Shown here: piece after piece, positions 1 through 11,278 of the stretch | How positions within the stretch are numbered: position 1 is the stretch's first letter | Layout of the letters: the number at the start of each line of letters is the position of its first letter | Assembly (NCBI RefSeq): GCF_018688155.1 | Contig: NZ_CP061312.1 | Span: 1,970,534 to 2,034,533 of the forward strand | Direction: 5' to 3' | Length of the DNA: 64,000 nt | Source of the DNA: Polynucleobacter sp. AP-Sving-400A-A2 | Lineage (GTDB): Bacteria; Pseudomonadota; Gammaproteobacteria; Burkholderiales; Burkholderiaceae | The notes under the pieces: model-generated | What the model was told of the DNA's origin: nothing | What the model saw: the letters and a program-made list of their open reading frames with translations, nothing else | Database searches by the model: none | Translations under genes and position numbers: made by a program

Positions 1-2
1 TC

Positions 3-824
3 ACCATTCAGACTGGCTACGGTCTCGGCTGCTTAGCAGCACACATACCTAATGAGCGTGCCAAGGTTGTTAAAACCAATCTACGCCTGTGCTTTCCAAA
101 TCTGAGCAAAGATGAAATAGATGCACTTGCGCTAGAGCACTGGAAGTTATTTGGGCGTAGCGTAATCGAGAGAAGTCGTATTTGGCTTGGTAGTGGCAAA
201 CAAATTACTGATATCGTCACGATCAACTCTGCTATTACTTTAGGTGATCGCAAGCCACGACTCCTGATTAATCCCCACTTTGTTGGACTTGAAGGTGGCT
301 TTATGGCTCTCTCCGTTTTAGCAAGTGAGCATGACTGGCCACGTGGTGCTGGTCTCTATCAAAACATGAAGAACCCCTTCTTCAATCAAAAAATGATTGA
401 ATGGAGAAATCGTTTCGGGGGGAAATCCATTGAGAGACAAAGCCGCTTACGTGATTTGATTCGAGAAATTCAAACAGGGAACTTTATTTTTATTGCACCT
501 GATATTGATCTCGGTCCACGCGACTCTGTTTTTGTACCCTTCTTTGGCATTCAAACCAATACGATTACTTCAGTCTCGCGCTTAGCTAGACTCAGTGGCG
601 CAGAAGTCTGTCTCATGACCACCACTTTGAATCCTGATCGTAAAGCCTATATCTGCAATATCAGCGCCCCACTTCCCAACTTCCCAACAGATGATGTGCA
701 AGCGGATACCGCGCGCCTGAATAAATACATTGAAGACCTTGTTCGAGAAAGGCCGGCAGAGTACTATTGGGTACATAAACGTTTTAAGCATCGGCTGTCC
801 GGCGAGCCAAGCCTTTATAACTAA
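3..824 (+). CDS. LpxL/HtrB-family lipid A acyltransferase, 5' end cut by window edge
   Basis: The reading frame is already open at base 3, so the true start lies outside the window; about 273 codons are visible. The product belongs to the lysophospholipid/lauroyl acyltransferase family that transfers acyl chains to lipid A precursors at the inner membrane. The family HX4E motif is visible as HFVGLE near base 280, and the arginine/glycine-rich segment and the C-terminal [12 protein letters not shown] block typical of LpxL are present. It is a close paralogue of the gene at 23106-23993 (for example GYGLG-LAAHIPN near the N-terminus in both). It lies 11 bp upstream of dapF and may be cotranscribed with it. 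The exact acyl donor and acceptor position cannot be read from the sequence. Confidence 0.9.
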   Translation, partial: TIQTGYGLGCLAAHIPNERAKVVKTNLRLCFPNLSKDEIDALALEHWKLFGRSVIERSRIWLGSGKQITDIVTINSAITLGDRKPRLLINPHFVGLEGGFMALSVLASEHDWPRGAGLYQNMKNPFFNQKMIEWRNRFGGKSIERQSRLRDLIREIQTGNFIFIAPDIDLGPRDSVFVPFFGIQTNTITSVSRLARLSGAEVCLMTTTLNPDRKAYICNISAPLPNFPTDDVQADTARLNKYIEDLVRERPAEYYWVHKRFKHRLSGEPSLYN

Positions 825-835
825 TTGGAATTCTT

Positions 836-1738
836 TTGAGCACGAATGTAAATAAGTCCGCGCGCACATTACGCTTCACCAAAATGCATGGTGCTGGTAA
901 TGATTTCATTGTGCTCAATGGTATCGATCAAGATCTCAGCAATGTCACGCGTGAGCAATGGCAAAAACTAGCCCATCGCCAGTTTGGTATTGGCGCCGAT
1001 CAAATTCTACTGGTTGAAAAAGCCACGCGCCCTGATGCTGATTTTCGTTATCGTATTTTTAATTCGGATGGTGGTGAAGTTGAGCAATGTGGCAATGGCT
1101 CACGTTGCTTTGTACGCTTTGTACTTGACCAAGGCCTATCCACGAAGAATCCCTTACGCGTTGAAGTAGCACATACCGTACTAACACTCCAATCTCATGA
1201 AGATGGTCAGGTGGAAGTGGATATGGGTGCGCCAATTTTTGAACATAGCAAGATTCCATTCGATGCGGGTGTCTTAGCCAGCAAACAAGAGTTTCATGAA
1301 ATGCTCTATGCACTGCCTATTAAAACCCCCGCTGCACACGACAGTTGGATCGGCGTCGTATCGATGGGCAATCCTCATGCAGTGCAAGTAGTAGGTGATG
1401 TCGATAGCGCACCCGTTCTTGAAGAAGGTCCATCAATCGAAAAGGATGCGGCATTTCCAAAAAGAGTCAATGCAGGCTATATGCAAATTCTGAATCGTCA
1501 GGAAATCAAGCTGCGTGTTTTTGAGCGTGGTGCTGGCGAGACCCTCGCTTGTGGCACTGGCGCATGTGCTGCAGTCGTCTCCGGTATTCGTCGTGGCTTG
1601 CTCGACTCCCCAGTCAAAGTGCATACCCGTGGTGGCGATTTACAAATTACCTGGGGTGGCATGATCAATGAAGTGGCTCAGCCTGTCATCATGACTGGCC
1701 CCGCGATTACCGTGTTCGAAGGCGAAGTAAACATCTAA
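836..1738 (+). CDS. dapF: diaminopimelate epimerase
   Basis: Converts LL- to meso-diaminopimelate for lysine and peptidoglycan synthesis, in the cytoplasm. The MHGAGNDF motif lies at residues 17-24 and the two catalytic cysteines at Cys85 (CGNGSRC) and Cys239 (ACGTGAC). At 300 residues it is slightly longer than the usual 270-290 because of a short N-terminal extension. The start is a TTG at 836, as no ATG precedes the essential MHGAGNDF segment except the one inside it. It follows the acyltransferase by 11 bp, the usual betaproteobacterial neighbourhood. Confidence 0.95.
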   Translation: MSTNVNKSARTLRFTKMHGAGNDFIVLNGIDQDLSNVTREQWQKLAHRQFGIGADQILLVEKATRPDADFRYRIFNSDGGEVEQCGNGSRCFVRFVLDQGLSTKNPLRVEVAHTVLTLQSHEDGQVEVDMGAPIFEHSKIPFDAGVLASKQEFHEMLYALPIKTPAAHDSWIGVVSMGNPHAVQVVGDVDSAPVLEEGPSIEKDAAFPKRVNAGYMQILNRQEIKLRVFERGAGETLACGTGACAAVVSGIRRGLLDSPVKVHTRGGDLQITWGGMINEVAQPVIMTGPAITVFEGEVNI

Positions 1739-1774
1739 GAGTGGAGCTATGCAGCCCCTGGAACTGCTATTGAA

Positions 1775-2443
1775 CTAAATGCCGTATTTCTCGCGATAGG
1801 CTTTCACAGCTGGTAGGTAACTTGTTAGCTCGGTATTGCTGGAGGCGGTTAAGAAAGCCATCAAATCTGCCAAGTTCGCAATTGCTACAACTGGCAAGCC
1901 AAATTCTTGCTCCACCGCCTGGACTGCTGACTTATCGCCAATGTCAGTAGCAGTTCCTGACTTCTCCATACGATCCAAGGCAATTAATACTGCTACAGGC
2001 TCAGCACCCGCATCACGAATAAGTTTGACGGACTCTCGCACAGACGTCCCCGCAGAAATCACATCATCAATGATGACCACCTTACCTTTGACTGGGGCGC
2101 CCACCAATGAACCGCCCTCACCATGATCTTTGGCTTCTTTACGGTTATAAGCATAGGGCACATTACGACCAGCATCAGCCAATGCGATTGCTGTTGCTGC
2201 GGCCAATGTAATGCCTTTATAAGCCGGTCCATAGAGCATGTCGTACTTGAGGCCAGACTCTTGTAAAGCGTTGGCGTAATAGTTGCCCAGCGCCCTTAAA
2301 CGGATACCGTCATTAAAATCACCCGCATTAAAGAAATAAGGGGAAAGACGCCCAGCTTTAGTTTTAAACTCCCCAAACGACAAAACATTTGCCTCTAGGG
2401 CAAATTGAATAAAGTTATTTTGATTAGAATTTTTTGAGCTCAT
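1775..2443 (-). CDS. pyrE: orotate phosphoribosyltransferase
   Basis: Makes orotidine 5'-phosphate from orotate and PRPP in pyrimidine synthesis. The PRPP-binding motif VVIIDDVISAGTS is at residues 122-134 and the N-terminal KAGRLSPYFFNAG segment matches the substrate hood of this family. The length of 222 residues is normal. Its start codon is only 8 bp from the start codon of the divergent exonuclease III gene, so each promoter and ribosome-binding region must lie inside the other gene's coding sequence. It converges with dapF across 36 bp that hold no obvious strong terminator. Confidence 0.95.
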   Translation of the reverse strand: MSSKNSNQNNFIQFALEANVLSFGEFKTKAGRLSPYFFNAGDFNDGIRLRALGNYYANALQESGLKYDMLYGPAYKGITLAAATAIALADAGRNVPYAYNRKEAKDHGEGGSLVGAPVKGKVVIIDDVISAGTSVRESVKLIRDAGAEPVAVLIALDRMEKSGTATDIGDKSAVQAVEQEFGLPVVAIANLADLMAFLTASSNTELTSYLPAVKAYREKYGI

Positions 2444-2451
2444 AGGCCTAT

Positions 2452-3234
2452 ATGTTACGCATCATTTCTGCCAACCTCAACGGTATCCGCTCGGCGGTCA
2501 AAAAAGGCTTCTTGCCTTGGGTTGTAAAGCAAAAAGCGGACTTTGTTTGCATGCAGGAGCTTAAGGCTCAGCAGGATGATCTAGAGGATGCCATCCTCAA
2601 TCCAGACGGCCTGCATGGCTTCTTTCATCATGCTGAGAAAAAGGGTTACAGCGGCTGCGGCATCTATACCCCACACAAGCCCGATGAGGTGCTCTATGGG
2701 TATGGTAATGAGGAGTTTGATGCTGAGGGGCGTTATGTCGAAGCTCGGTTCAAAAAGCTTTCAGTCATCTCGGTATACATGCCCTCAGGCTCAAGCTCGC
2801 CAGAAAGGCAAGAGGCTAAGTATCGGTATCTGGATTCTTTCTTGCCGCACCTAGTAGAGCTCAAGAAATCAGGGCGTGAGATTGTGCTGTGTGGCGACGT
2901 TAATATTGCCCACAATGAGATTGACCTCAAGAACTGGAAAGGCAATCTCAAGAACTCGGGATTTTTGCCAGAGGAGCGCGCTTGGCTAACAAACCTGTTT
3001 GGTAAAGTCGGCTATGTAGATGTTTATAGAAAGCTAGAGCCTGAGGCTACTGATACCTGCTACACCTGGTGGAGTAATCGTGGTCAAGCATACGCCAAGA
3101 ACGTAGGTTGGCGTATCGACTATCACATCACCACCCCAGGGATTGCAGCAAGCGCTAAGAATACTGCTGTGTATAAAGATGAGCGCTTCTCAGATCACGC
3201 CCCACTGACAGTAGATTACGACTGGTCTATTTAG
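2452..3234 (+). CDS. xthA: exodeoxyribonuclease III (AP endonuclease)
   Basis: An Mg-dependent AP endonuclease and 3' repair exonuclease. The 260-residue product has the EEP-fold signatures: the N-terminal SANLNGIRSA, the catalytic Glu in MQELKAQ, GDVNIAHNEIDLKN with the Asp and Asn ligands, and the C-terminal SDHAPLTVDYDW with the catalytic Asp-His pair. This is the Neisseria/Bacillus ExoA-like class. The start is an ATG 8 bp from the divergent pyrE start. Its 3' end overlaps the convergent AmpG-like gene by 8 bp. Confidence 0.93.
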   Translation: MLRIISANLNGIRSAVKKGFLPWVVKQKADFVCMQELKAQQDDLEDAILNPDGLHGFFHHAEKKGYSGCGIYTPHKPDEVLYGYGNEEFDAEGRYVEARFKKLSVISVYMPSGSSSPERQEAKYRYLDSFLPHLVELKKSGREIVLCGDVNIAHNEIDLKNWKGNLKNSGFLPEERAWLTNLFGKVGYVDVYRKLEPEATDTCYTWWSNRGQAYAKNVGWRIDYHITTPGIAASAKNTAVYKDERFSDHAPLTVDYDWSI

Positions 3235-4561
3235 AAACCTGCGAGTCGTGCTTTTTAAATTCAACCACTTTGAAATGAATAGTGAGCCAAATCAGAATTA
3301 GGACCGGCGCACCAATAATTGCGGTACTGATAAAAAAGTTTGAATAACCAAAGTGATTTACAAACACGCCTGAGAATCCAGCCAGCCACTTTGGCAACAA
3401 AAGCATCATCGAACTAAACAAGGCGTACTGGGTTGCAGAGTACTGAATATTCGTCAATGCCGATAAGAAGGCAATGAAGGCTGCCGTTGCAATACCAGAA
3501 CTCAGATTGTCAGCAGAGATGACCCAGATCAAACCCTGCAAGTCATGGCCCTGCGTGGCAAGCCAAGCAAATAACAAATTGCTAACAGCCGATAAAATCG
3601 CACCTAGAAACAAAATCCGCATCACGCCGAAACGCAAAGTGAGCACGCCTCCAACAAAGGCGCCGACCAAGGTCATCACGACACCAAAGACCTTACTCAC
3701 TGCTGCTACCTCATCTTTGGTATAGCCCATGTCAACATAAAACGGGTTGGCCATAATCCCCATCACCACATCACTAATTCGGTAGATGGCAATTAAAGAC
3801 AAAATCAAAATAGCGTGCCAACCATAGCGCTTAATAAAGTCTGCAAATGGCTCAATCAAAGTTTGATGTAGCCATGCTTTTGCATTGCGTGCTTTTGCAA
3901 GCTCAATACGAACGGGCTCTTTACTAAACAAAGTAGTGACCACACCCACACCGATAGAGAGCGCCATACAAAGATAAGCAAATTGCCAGGCAGCTGGATC
4001 ATAACCAGCGATACCAGATTCAGCGCGGGCAGCCAACCAGAGAACACCAGCACCAGACCAAATTAAAGCTAATCGATACCCTGTTTGGTAAGTGGCCGCC
4101 AGAGCCGCTTGGTGATCACTATCTGCAGACTCGATCCGAAAAGCATCTAAAGCAATATCTTGAGTGGCAGAGCCAAAGGCAACCAGGAGTGCACACCACA
4201 CAATCGGTGTCAGTTGAACCTTGGGGTCAATACTTGCCATACCGACTAGGCCAAGAACAATCAACAATTGCGCAAAAAGTAGCCAGCTACGCCTTCTGCC
4301 AAATGATCTTGAAAGTAAGGGGATGGGTAATCGATCCACCAAAGGCGCCCACATCCACTTAAACGCATAAATCAAGCCAACCCAGGTGAGGTAACCAATC
4401 GTGCTGCGATCAATGCCAGCCTCTCTAAGCCAAAAGCTCAGCGTTCCTAAAATCAGTAATAGCGGCAGGCCTGCAGAGAATCCCAAAAAGAGCATTCGAA
4501 GGCAAGGCCATTCGAGGTAAACCCGAAAATCCTTTAGCCAGGACTGAAGGGTACTAAGCAC
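3227..4561 (-). CDS. ampG: AmpG-family MFS permease
   Basis: A 444-residue polytopic membrane protein of the major facilitator superfamily with about 12 hydrophobic helices. AmpG proteins import anhydromuropeptides for cell-wall recycling. The N-terminal LGFSAGLPLLLILGTLSFWL and the following GLIYAFKWMWAPLVDR loop are characteristic of AmpG. It is the last gene of the slmA-metX-metW cluster and overlaps the metW stop by 8 bp, so translational coupling is likely. The muropeptide substrate is inferred from the family. Confidence 0.85.
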   Translation of the reverse strand: MLSTLQSWLKDFRVYLEWPCLRMLFLGFSAGLPLLLILGTLSFWLREAGIDRSTIGYLTWVGLIYAFKWMWAPLVDRLPIPLLSRSFGRRRSWLLFAQLLIVLGLVGMASIDPKVQLTPIVWCALLVAFGSATQDIALDAFRIESADSDHQAALAATYQTGYRLALIWSGAGVLWLAARAESGIAGYDPAAWQFAYLCMALSIGVGVVTTLFSKEPVRIELAKARNAKAWLHQTLIEPFADFIKRYGWHAILILSLIAIYRISDVVMGIMANPFYVDMGYTKDEVAAVSKVFGVVMTLVGAFVGGVLTLRFGVMRILFLGAILSAVSNLLFAWLATQGHDLQGLIWVISADNLSSGIATAAFIAFLSALTNIQYSATQYALFSSMMLLLPKWLAGFSGVFVNHFGYSNFFISTAIIGAPVLILIWLTIHFKVVEFKKHDSQVSK

Positions 4562-5135
4562 GTCGAACGCGGAACAGCGCTAGGCTTCCAAAAAGATTAG
4601 GCATCAAGGTAACTTGCCGCCCTTCATGCAAGATACATTGATCCAAAATCTGCAAGCCCAAGCTCGAAGCCAGCTTTTCAAAATCAGCCACTGTGAGAAC
4701 GCGCACATTAGGTGTGTTGTACCACTGGTAAGGCAGGCTTTTAGAAACTGGCATACGGCCAAAGCCAACAGCTACGCGGTGTGACCAGTGGCCAAAGTTC
4801 GGGAAAGAAACCACTGACTCTTTGCCAACCCGAACCACTTCACGCAAGATCTTTTCAGTTTCGTGAATGGTTTGCAGCGTTTGTGAGAGCACAACCGTAT
4901 CAAAACTATTGTTCTCAAAGAGTGCCAAGCCCCCTTCAAGATTTTGCTGAATTACGTTCAAACCTTTTTGCACACAAGAAAGCACGCGCACATCATCAAT
5001 CTCAACCCCGTAAGCGTGCACGGGTTTTTGTTTTTGCAAATACTCCAAGAAGCTGCCATCACCGCAACCGAGATCAAGTACCTCACTATTAGGCGCAATC
5101 CAATTCGCTATTGCAGCAAAGTCTGCGCGCTTCAT
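4554..5135 (-). CDS. metW: methionine biosynthesis protein MetW (SAM-binding)
   Basis: The product is 193 residues with a class I SAM-binding motif [15 protein letters not shown] near residues 20-34. MetW is always found beside metX in proteobacteria and is thought to form a complex with MetX. The start ATG overlaps the metX stop in an ATGA arrangement, and its own 3' end overlaps the ampG-like gene. The biochemical role of the methyltransferase fold is not established. Confidence 0.93.
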   Translation of the reverse strand: MKRADFAAIANWIAPNSEVLDLGCGDGSFLEYLQKQKPVHAYGVEIDDVRVLSCVQKGLNVIQQNLEGGLALFENNSFDTVVLSQTLQTIHETEKILREVVRVGKESVVSFPNFGHWSHRVAVGFGRMPVSKSLPYQWYNTPNVRVLTVADFEKLASSLGLQILDQCILHEGRQVTLMPNLFGSLALFRVRRA

Positions 5136-6271
5136 GCCTTCACCTCAAGCATTTGTTCAAAATAAGCACGAATCAGATTGTGATAACGCGGGTCATCCAA
5201 TAAGAAAGCATCGTGCCCATGGGGCGCATCAATCTCTGCATAGCTGACTTCACTCTTATTGCTGAGCAAGGATTCCACAATCTCGCGACTGCGATTGGGT
5301 GGGAAGCGCCAATCGGTACAAAAACTCACAACTAAAAACTTAGCTTGAACTTCAGCTAGGGCGCGATTTAAGCTACCTTCATAGCGACGGGAAGGATCAA
5401 AATAATCTAGCGCTCTAGTAATTAACAAGTACGTGTTGGCATCAAAGTAAGTGGAGAACTTGTCGCCTTGATGGCGCAAATAGCTCTCGACCTCAAACTC
5501 CACATCAAAGCTAAAGCGATAATCCTGGGACTCGCCACTAGGTCTTTGCAGCTCGCGCCCAAATTTTTCTGCCATGTCATCATCAGATAGATAGGTAATA
5601 TGTCCGACCATGCGAGCTAACTTAAGACCGCGCTTTGGTACTACGCCCTGCTCGTAGTAATTACCCCCATGAAAATCTGGGTCAGACAAAATCGCATTGC
5701 GAGCTACTTCATTAAATGCAATATTCTGTGCACTCAATTTTGGTGTCGAAGCAATCACCAAACAGTGGGCAAGGCGTTTTGGAAACTGGATTGACCAAGC
5801 CAATGCCTGCATACCACCTAAGCTTCCTCCCATTACCGCAGCAAAACGGCGAATGCCCAACTTATCAGCCAAGCGCGCCTGGGTGTTGACCCAATCTTCC
5901 ACCGTAATTACCGGGAAATCAGCGCCATAAGGCTTGCTAGTGGCAGGATTGATGCTCATGGGTCCAGTGGACCCAAAGCAAGAGCCTAAATTATTAACAC
6001 CAATCACAAAGAAGTGATTTGTATCTACTGGCTTGCCTGGCCCAATCATGTTGTCCCACCAGCCGATATCTTTTGCATCGTCTGGATTGGGGCCAGCCAC
6101 ATGGTGCGATGCATTGAGTGCATGACAAACCAAAACGGCATTACTTTTATCAGCATTGAGCTTGCCGTAAGTTTCAATTACTAAATCGTAGCCAGATAAG
6201 ATGGCGCCACTTTGCAAAGGCAAGGGCTCGGCAAAGTGGATAGTATTTCTAGAGAGGTGTAGCTCGCTCAT
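5132..6271 (-). CDS. metX: homoserine O-acyltransferase (acetyl or succinyl)
   Basis: Activates homoserine for methionine synthesis. It is a 379-residue alpha/beta hydrolase with the nucleophile elbow [10 protein letters not shown] (catalytic Ser), and the Asp and His of the triad in the C-terminal DWRFPP and DAPHGHDAF segments. Several betaproteobacterial MetX enzymes use succinyl-CoA; this cannot be decided by eye. The gene overlaps metW and slmA by 4 bp each (ATGA), so slmA-metX-metW-ampG reads as one transcript. Confidence 0.93.
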   Translation of the reverse strand: MSELHLSRNTIHFAEPLPLQSGAILSGYDLVIETYGKLNADKSNAVLVCHALNASHHVAGPNPDDAKDIGWWDNMIGPGKPVDTNHFFVIGVNNLGSCFGSTGPMSINPATSKPYGADFPVITVEDWVNTQARLADKLGIRRFAAVMGGSLGGMQALAWSIQFPKRLAHCLVIASTPKLSAQNIAFNEVARNAILSDPDFHGGNYYEQGVVPKRGLKLARMVGHITYLSDDDMAEKFGRELQRPSGESQDYRFSFDVEFEVESYLRHQGDKFSTYFDANTYLLITRALDYFDPSRRYEGSLNRALAEVQAKFLVVSFCTDWRFPPNRSREIVESLLSNKSEVSYAEIDAPHGHDAFLLDDPRYHNLIRAYFEQMLEVKA

Positions 6272-6924
6272 TCGGACAAAAGAATGCGAAGGCTTATATC
6301 AGATGCTTCGGTTGGAAGCTTCTTAAAGCCGCTGCGGGCGAAACGGTGCCAGCGGCCCAAAACATAACTCATCAACATGGTCGCTCGAATGCTGACTTCA
6401 TCCTGAGACACATTTGCCCAAGGCCCATCCTGAGTTAGGGCGATACGCAGCGCCTGCTTCAAAGATGCTTCAACACGATCCAGCACTTGTGTGATGCGCT
6501 CTTGCAGGCGATCGTCTTCTTGCAATAGGGCATCGCCTAAAAGTACGCGCGTCATGCCAGGATTCTTTTCTGCAAAGAATAAAAGCATCTGCAAAATACC
6601 ACGGGCCTGGGCAAGCCCAGATTCTTCTTTTTGATTAATCTGATTAATCAGACCAAAAACTGTTTGCTCAATAAATGCAATCAGGCCCTCAAACATCTGC
6701 GCCTTACTAGCGAAATGTCGATAAAGTGCTGCCTCTGAAACTTGAATTTTTGCAGCCAATGCCGCAGTCGTTACGCGCTCACCTTTAGGGTTTTGTAACA
6801 TCTCTGCCAATACTTGCAAAATCTGAAGGCGGCGCTCACCCGGACGTGGGCGCTTGCGTGTCTTACCCTCTTCGGCAGCTGTTACTTCGATCTCTGATGC
6901 AGTAGGGTCAAAAGAATCACGCAT
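6268..6924 (-). CDS. slmA: nucleoid occlusion factor SlmA-like TetR-family regulator
   Basis: The product is 218 residues. After a charged N-terminal tail it carries an HTH at about residues 45-75 ([20 protein letters not shown]) of the TetR/SlmA type, followed by [20 protein letters not shown], closely resembling SlmA. SlmA binds chromosomal sites and blocks FtsZ assembly over the nucleoid. It is placed as the first gene of the metX-metW operon, 22 bp downstream of argB, as in other Burkholderiaceae. Whether it is a true SlmA or a local regulator has not been tested. Confidence 0.8.
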   Translation of the reverse strand: MRDSFDPTASEIEVTAAEEGKTRKRPRPGERRLQILQVLAEMLQNPKGERVTTAALAAKIQVSEAALYRHFASKAQMFEGLIAFIEQTVFGLINQINQKEESGLAQARGILQMLLFFAEKNPGMTRVLLGDALLQEDDRLQERITQVLDRVEASLKQALRIALTQDGPWANVSQDEVSIRATMLMSYVLGRWHRFARSGFKKLPTEASDISLRILLSE

Positions 6925-6946
6925 ATTTATATCTCTTGTTCAACTA

Positions 6947-8366
<1,420 letters not shown>

Positions 8367-8479
8367 TTCATTCTTTCCATGGATCTAAATCATTATTGCT
8401 TCATTCTGCCAAAGTTTTATTACCCTTTAGCCAATATTTATCATTATTGGTCGTGGCGCCGGATTGTACTGTAAATTTA

Positions 8480-9520
8480 CTAAACCAAACACCCCTCGAG
8501 CCCAGCCAGCAGGGTGTCTTTGGGCAAATCTATCCCAATAAAGACCATGCGGGTTTGCTTGGGTTCTGCACCCCATAAACCTGCCATATCACTGCCCATC
8601 ATCTGATGGACACCCTGGAACACGACTTTTCGGTTGCTACCCTTCACATAGAGAACACCTTTGTAGCGCAACATCTTCTCTCCGAAGACCTCCAAAATAC
8701 CCCCCAGGAAGTCTTCTAATTTTTTATGGTCAAAGGGTTTATCACTACGAAAAACGAAGGATTGGATGCGGTCTGTATGGCCTGCATGATCATGGTGACC
8801 GTGACTATGGTCGTGATGGTCATGGCTGTGGTCATGGCCACAAGAAGTGTGATCATGATCGTCCTGCCCTAGAAAATGAGGATCAATATCGAGCTTCGCG
8901 TTCAAGTTAAAACCCTTCAGATCCAAGACGGCATCCAAAGGAACGACTCCTTTAGAAATACCCTGAATTGGGGCACGGGGGTTCATATGCATTAAGCGAT
9001 TGCGCAAGGCATCCACCTCGGCAGGTGTTACTAAATCTGTCTTTGTGATGAAAATTTGATCAGCAAAACCCACTTGGCGCTGCGCCTCTTCATGTTCAGT
9101 CAGCTGTTGTGGGCCATGCTTGGCATCCACCAAGGTGACTACGGCATCCAGGACATAGTGGTCAGCTACGTCATCGTCCATAAAAAAGGTTTGGGCTACT
9201 GGGCCTGGATTAGCCACTCCAGTGGTTTCAATAACCACCCGCTCAAAGCTAATTTTCTTATCCCGACGTTGCTCCCAAAGCTCATTCAGGGCTTCAACCA
9301 GATCTCCGCGAATAGTGCAGCAAATACAACCATTGCTCATTTGCACAATGTTCTCTTGATTGTCTTGAACCAAAATGTCGTTATCGATATTTTCTTCGCC
9401 AAACTCGTTCTCAATCACAGCAATTTTTTTGCCGTGCTGCTCAGTCAGAATATGTTTGAGCAAAGTGGTTTTGCCGCTACCTAAAAAGCCTGTGAGAATT
9501 GTTACCGGAATTAACGCCAT
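8480..9520 (-). CDS. CobW/COG0523 metal-chaperone GTPase with His-rich loop
   Basis: A 346-residue G3E GTPase. The P-loop [11 protein letters not shown] is at residues 11-21, the CxCC metal site GCICC with cysteines at 65, 67 and 68, and a guanine-recognition TKTD motif follows. Between the GTPase and the C-terminal CobW_C domain lies a histidine/aspartate-rich stretch at about residues 213-245 with some 15 histidines, probably binding zinc. Family members deliver zinc or cobalt to target enzymes. No Zur-like operator was identified upstream, and the metal is not determined by the sequence. Confidence 0.88.
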   Translation of the reverse strand: MALIPVTILTGFLGSGKTTLLKHILTEQHGKKIAVIENEFGEENIDNDILVQDNQENIVQMSNGCICCTIRGDLVEALNELWEQRRDKKISFERVVIETTGVANPGPVAQTFFMDDDVADHYVLDAVVTLVDAKHGPQQLTEHEEAQRQVGFADQIFITKTDLVTPAEVDALRNRLMHMNPRAPIQGISKGVVPLDAVLDLKGFNLNAKLDIDPHFLGQDDHDHTSCGHDHSHDHHDHSHGHHDHAGHTDRIQSFVFRSDKPFDHKKLEDFLGGILEVFGEKMLRYKGVLYVKGSNRKVVFQGVHQMMGSDMAGLWGAEPKQTRMVFIGIDLPKDTLLAGLEGCLV

Positions 9521-9586
9521 CTTTGATCCTATTAAAATCTATAAATGCATTCCCCAAACGGGAAACCTTCTATCTTACCGAGTTCT

Positions 9587-10588
9587 TCAAGCTTTACCAG
9601 CTTTTGCACGGGGATGCGCTTTGTCATATGCCTGTGCTAAGTGCTGGAAGTCTAAAGAGGTATAAATCTGAGTGCTGGCGATGCTGGCGTGACCCAACAT
9701 CTCCTGCACTGCCCTCAAATCCTGAGAAGACTGCAATACATGGCTAGCAAAGCTATGGCGCATCATATGCGGGTGCACGTGGGTGGGAAGGCCTGCCCGC
9801 ATGGCTAAGGTGCGTAAGCGCGCCTGAACGGTGCGGGGAGATAAACGTGCCCCCGTAGCAGAGATAAATAAAGCCATTGATACATCTGCCTGCTCAAGCA
9901 GGTCTCGAGCAGCACGCCAAACTTTGAGGGATTGCATTGCTGGTCCACCAATCGGAACTGAGCGACGTTTGCCGCCCTTACCCAAAACCGTTACTTCTGC
10001 AGCATCCCAATCTAGCCAGCCGGCAGACTCATGCTGGCGATCCTTGCTTTGCATCACATCGATGCCCAGCAGCTCAGATAAACGCAGACCAGAGGAATAC
10101 AACAAATCAATGATCGCAGCATCACGCACCGTCTCTAGATCTTTCTTTTCTTCAGCCTCTTTTACGGCCTGATTTACTAAAGAGAGCGCCTGCTCGACTG
10201 AAAGGGCTTTTGGTAAAGACTTTAAACGCTTAGGTGCTTTCACATCATCGACGGGATTGGCCACTAGATTTGCAGTCACCCTTCCCGCCTGCGTATCTCG
10301 ACGCGCATCTTTCTCGGTCAACCAGTCATACCAACCACGCCAAGCAGAAAGCGCCCTTGCAATCGTGCGAGATGACTTTCCTTTTGAATGTAGGCGCCCC
10401 GCCCAGCGACGTACATGAGCATTGGTAACCTTTAACAGCTCGACGGCATCATCTGTTGCTAATGCCTGTAACTCACCAAGATCCATGCGATACGCTTTAA
10501 GCGTATGCGGTGAGAGCTGCCTTAATACATGCAGCTCGTGCAAGTACTCCTGCACTAAGGGGTGCGGATCAGCTGGTGCTTGGCTCAT
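9587..10588 (-). CDS. xerC: tyrosine recombinase XerC
   Basis: Chromosome dimer resolution at dif together with XerD. The N-terminal SAM-like domain (VQEYLHELHVLRQLSPHTL) is followed by a catalytic domain with all active residues: Arg in SSGLRLSELLG, Lys in LGKGGKRRSVP, HMMRHSFASH, then the His and Tyr of MLGHASIASTQIYTSLD. The frame extends upstream to 10678, but the ATG at 10588 (MSQAPADPH) starts the homologous part and gives 333 residues. It overlaps the DUF484 gene by 20 bp. Confidence 0.93.
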   Translation of the reverse strand: MSQAPADPHPLVQEYLHELHVLRQLSPHTLKAYRMDLGELQALATDDAVELLKVTNAHVRRWAGRLHSKGKSSRTIARALSAWRGWYDWLTEKDARRDTQAGRVTANLVANPVDDVKAPKRLKSLPKALSVEQALSLVNQAVKEAEEKKDLETVRDAAIIDLLYSSGLRLSELLGIDVMQSKDRQHESAGWLDWDAAEVTVLGKGGKRRSVPIGGPAMQSLKVWRAARDLLEQADVSMALFISATGARLSPRTVQARLRTLAMRAGLPTHVHPHMMRHSFASHVLQSSQDLRAVQEMLGHASIASTQIYTSLDFQHLAQAYDKAHPRAKAGKA

Positions 10589-11243
10589 AAGCCTGGATGC
10601 GATCCAAAGCTGCAGCGGTGAGTTCAGCAATCTGACGCAAATAGAACGCACCCATATCCGCAGTAAAACGGGACTCATCTTTGCTTGCTAATAAAAGTAC
10701 TGCTGGCGATTGCGCTACGCCAATACTTTTACCTAGCGGCAGACCAATAGCGACCATACTTTGCCACTCAGAATCGATAGTCACTTGGGTCGCCAGCAAA
10801 TCTACGCTCGCTGCAGCCAGCTCTTTGGCTGAGCCACATAATGGCGTGTCAATCCACGGGCCAAATGCAGTATTGGGTGACAAGAGTTTTGCTGACTCGA
10901 CTTCAAACACTTCAGCCAAACCTGCAGTCACTGCAGACTCCACATCCGCCTTGGTGTTGGCTCGCATTAAACGCAATAACCAAGCCACTAAGCTTTGCTG
11001 GGTTTTGTCATTACGACTGCCAAAATGTAGCATCTCACTTAAGCGACGATTGAGCTCTTGATTCTGTGTGCGCAACAAAGTCATCTGGCGCTCTTGCAAG
11101 GAGATTGCACGATCCTCGTGAGGATGCTTTAAACGAATTTCATTTAAAAGATTGGCGTAACGCTCAAAGAAACCCGGGGTGGCACGCAACCACTCTGCTA
11201 CCAATTCTTCTTGTTCGGCCTGCTTAGGATCGATTGCGCTCAT
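10569..11243 (-). CDS. DUF484 family protein
   Basis: 224 residues, soluble, with an N-terminal segment EEELVAEWLRATPGFF-like that marks DUF484, a central coiled coil around ISLQERQMTLLRTQNQELNRRL, and a GAF-like C-terminal half. DUF484 is conserved immediately upstream of xerC in many proteobacteria, as here (20 bp overlap). Its function is unknown; the genomic link suggests some connection to XerC or to cell division. Confidence 0.88.
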   Translation of the reverse strand: MSAIDPKQAEQEELVAEWLRATPGFFERYANLLNEIRLKHPHEDRAISLQERQMTLLRTQNQELNRRLSEMLHFGSRNDKTQQSLVAWLLRLMRANTKADVESAVTAGLAEVFEVESAKLLSPNTAFGPWIDTPLCGSAKELAAASVDLLATQVTIDSEWQSMVAIGLPLGKSIGVAQSPAVLLLASKDESRFTADMGAFYLRQIAELTAAALDRIQAYEPSTS

Positions 11244-11278
11244 CTGTCTTTTTCTCGCTTATTTTTTAATTTATTTTT

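Noticed and set aside
8770..8850. Tandem CATGGTCATG-like repeats as a DNA repeat or CRISPR
   Set aside because: They are the codons of the His/Asp-rich loop in the CobW-type protein. No CRISPR array was found anywhere in the window.
9587..10588. XerC as the integrase of the tRNA-Phe cassettes
   Set aside because: It is the housekeeping recombinase next to DUF484, far from the array; a role in trans cannot be excluded but nothing supports it.
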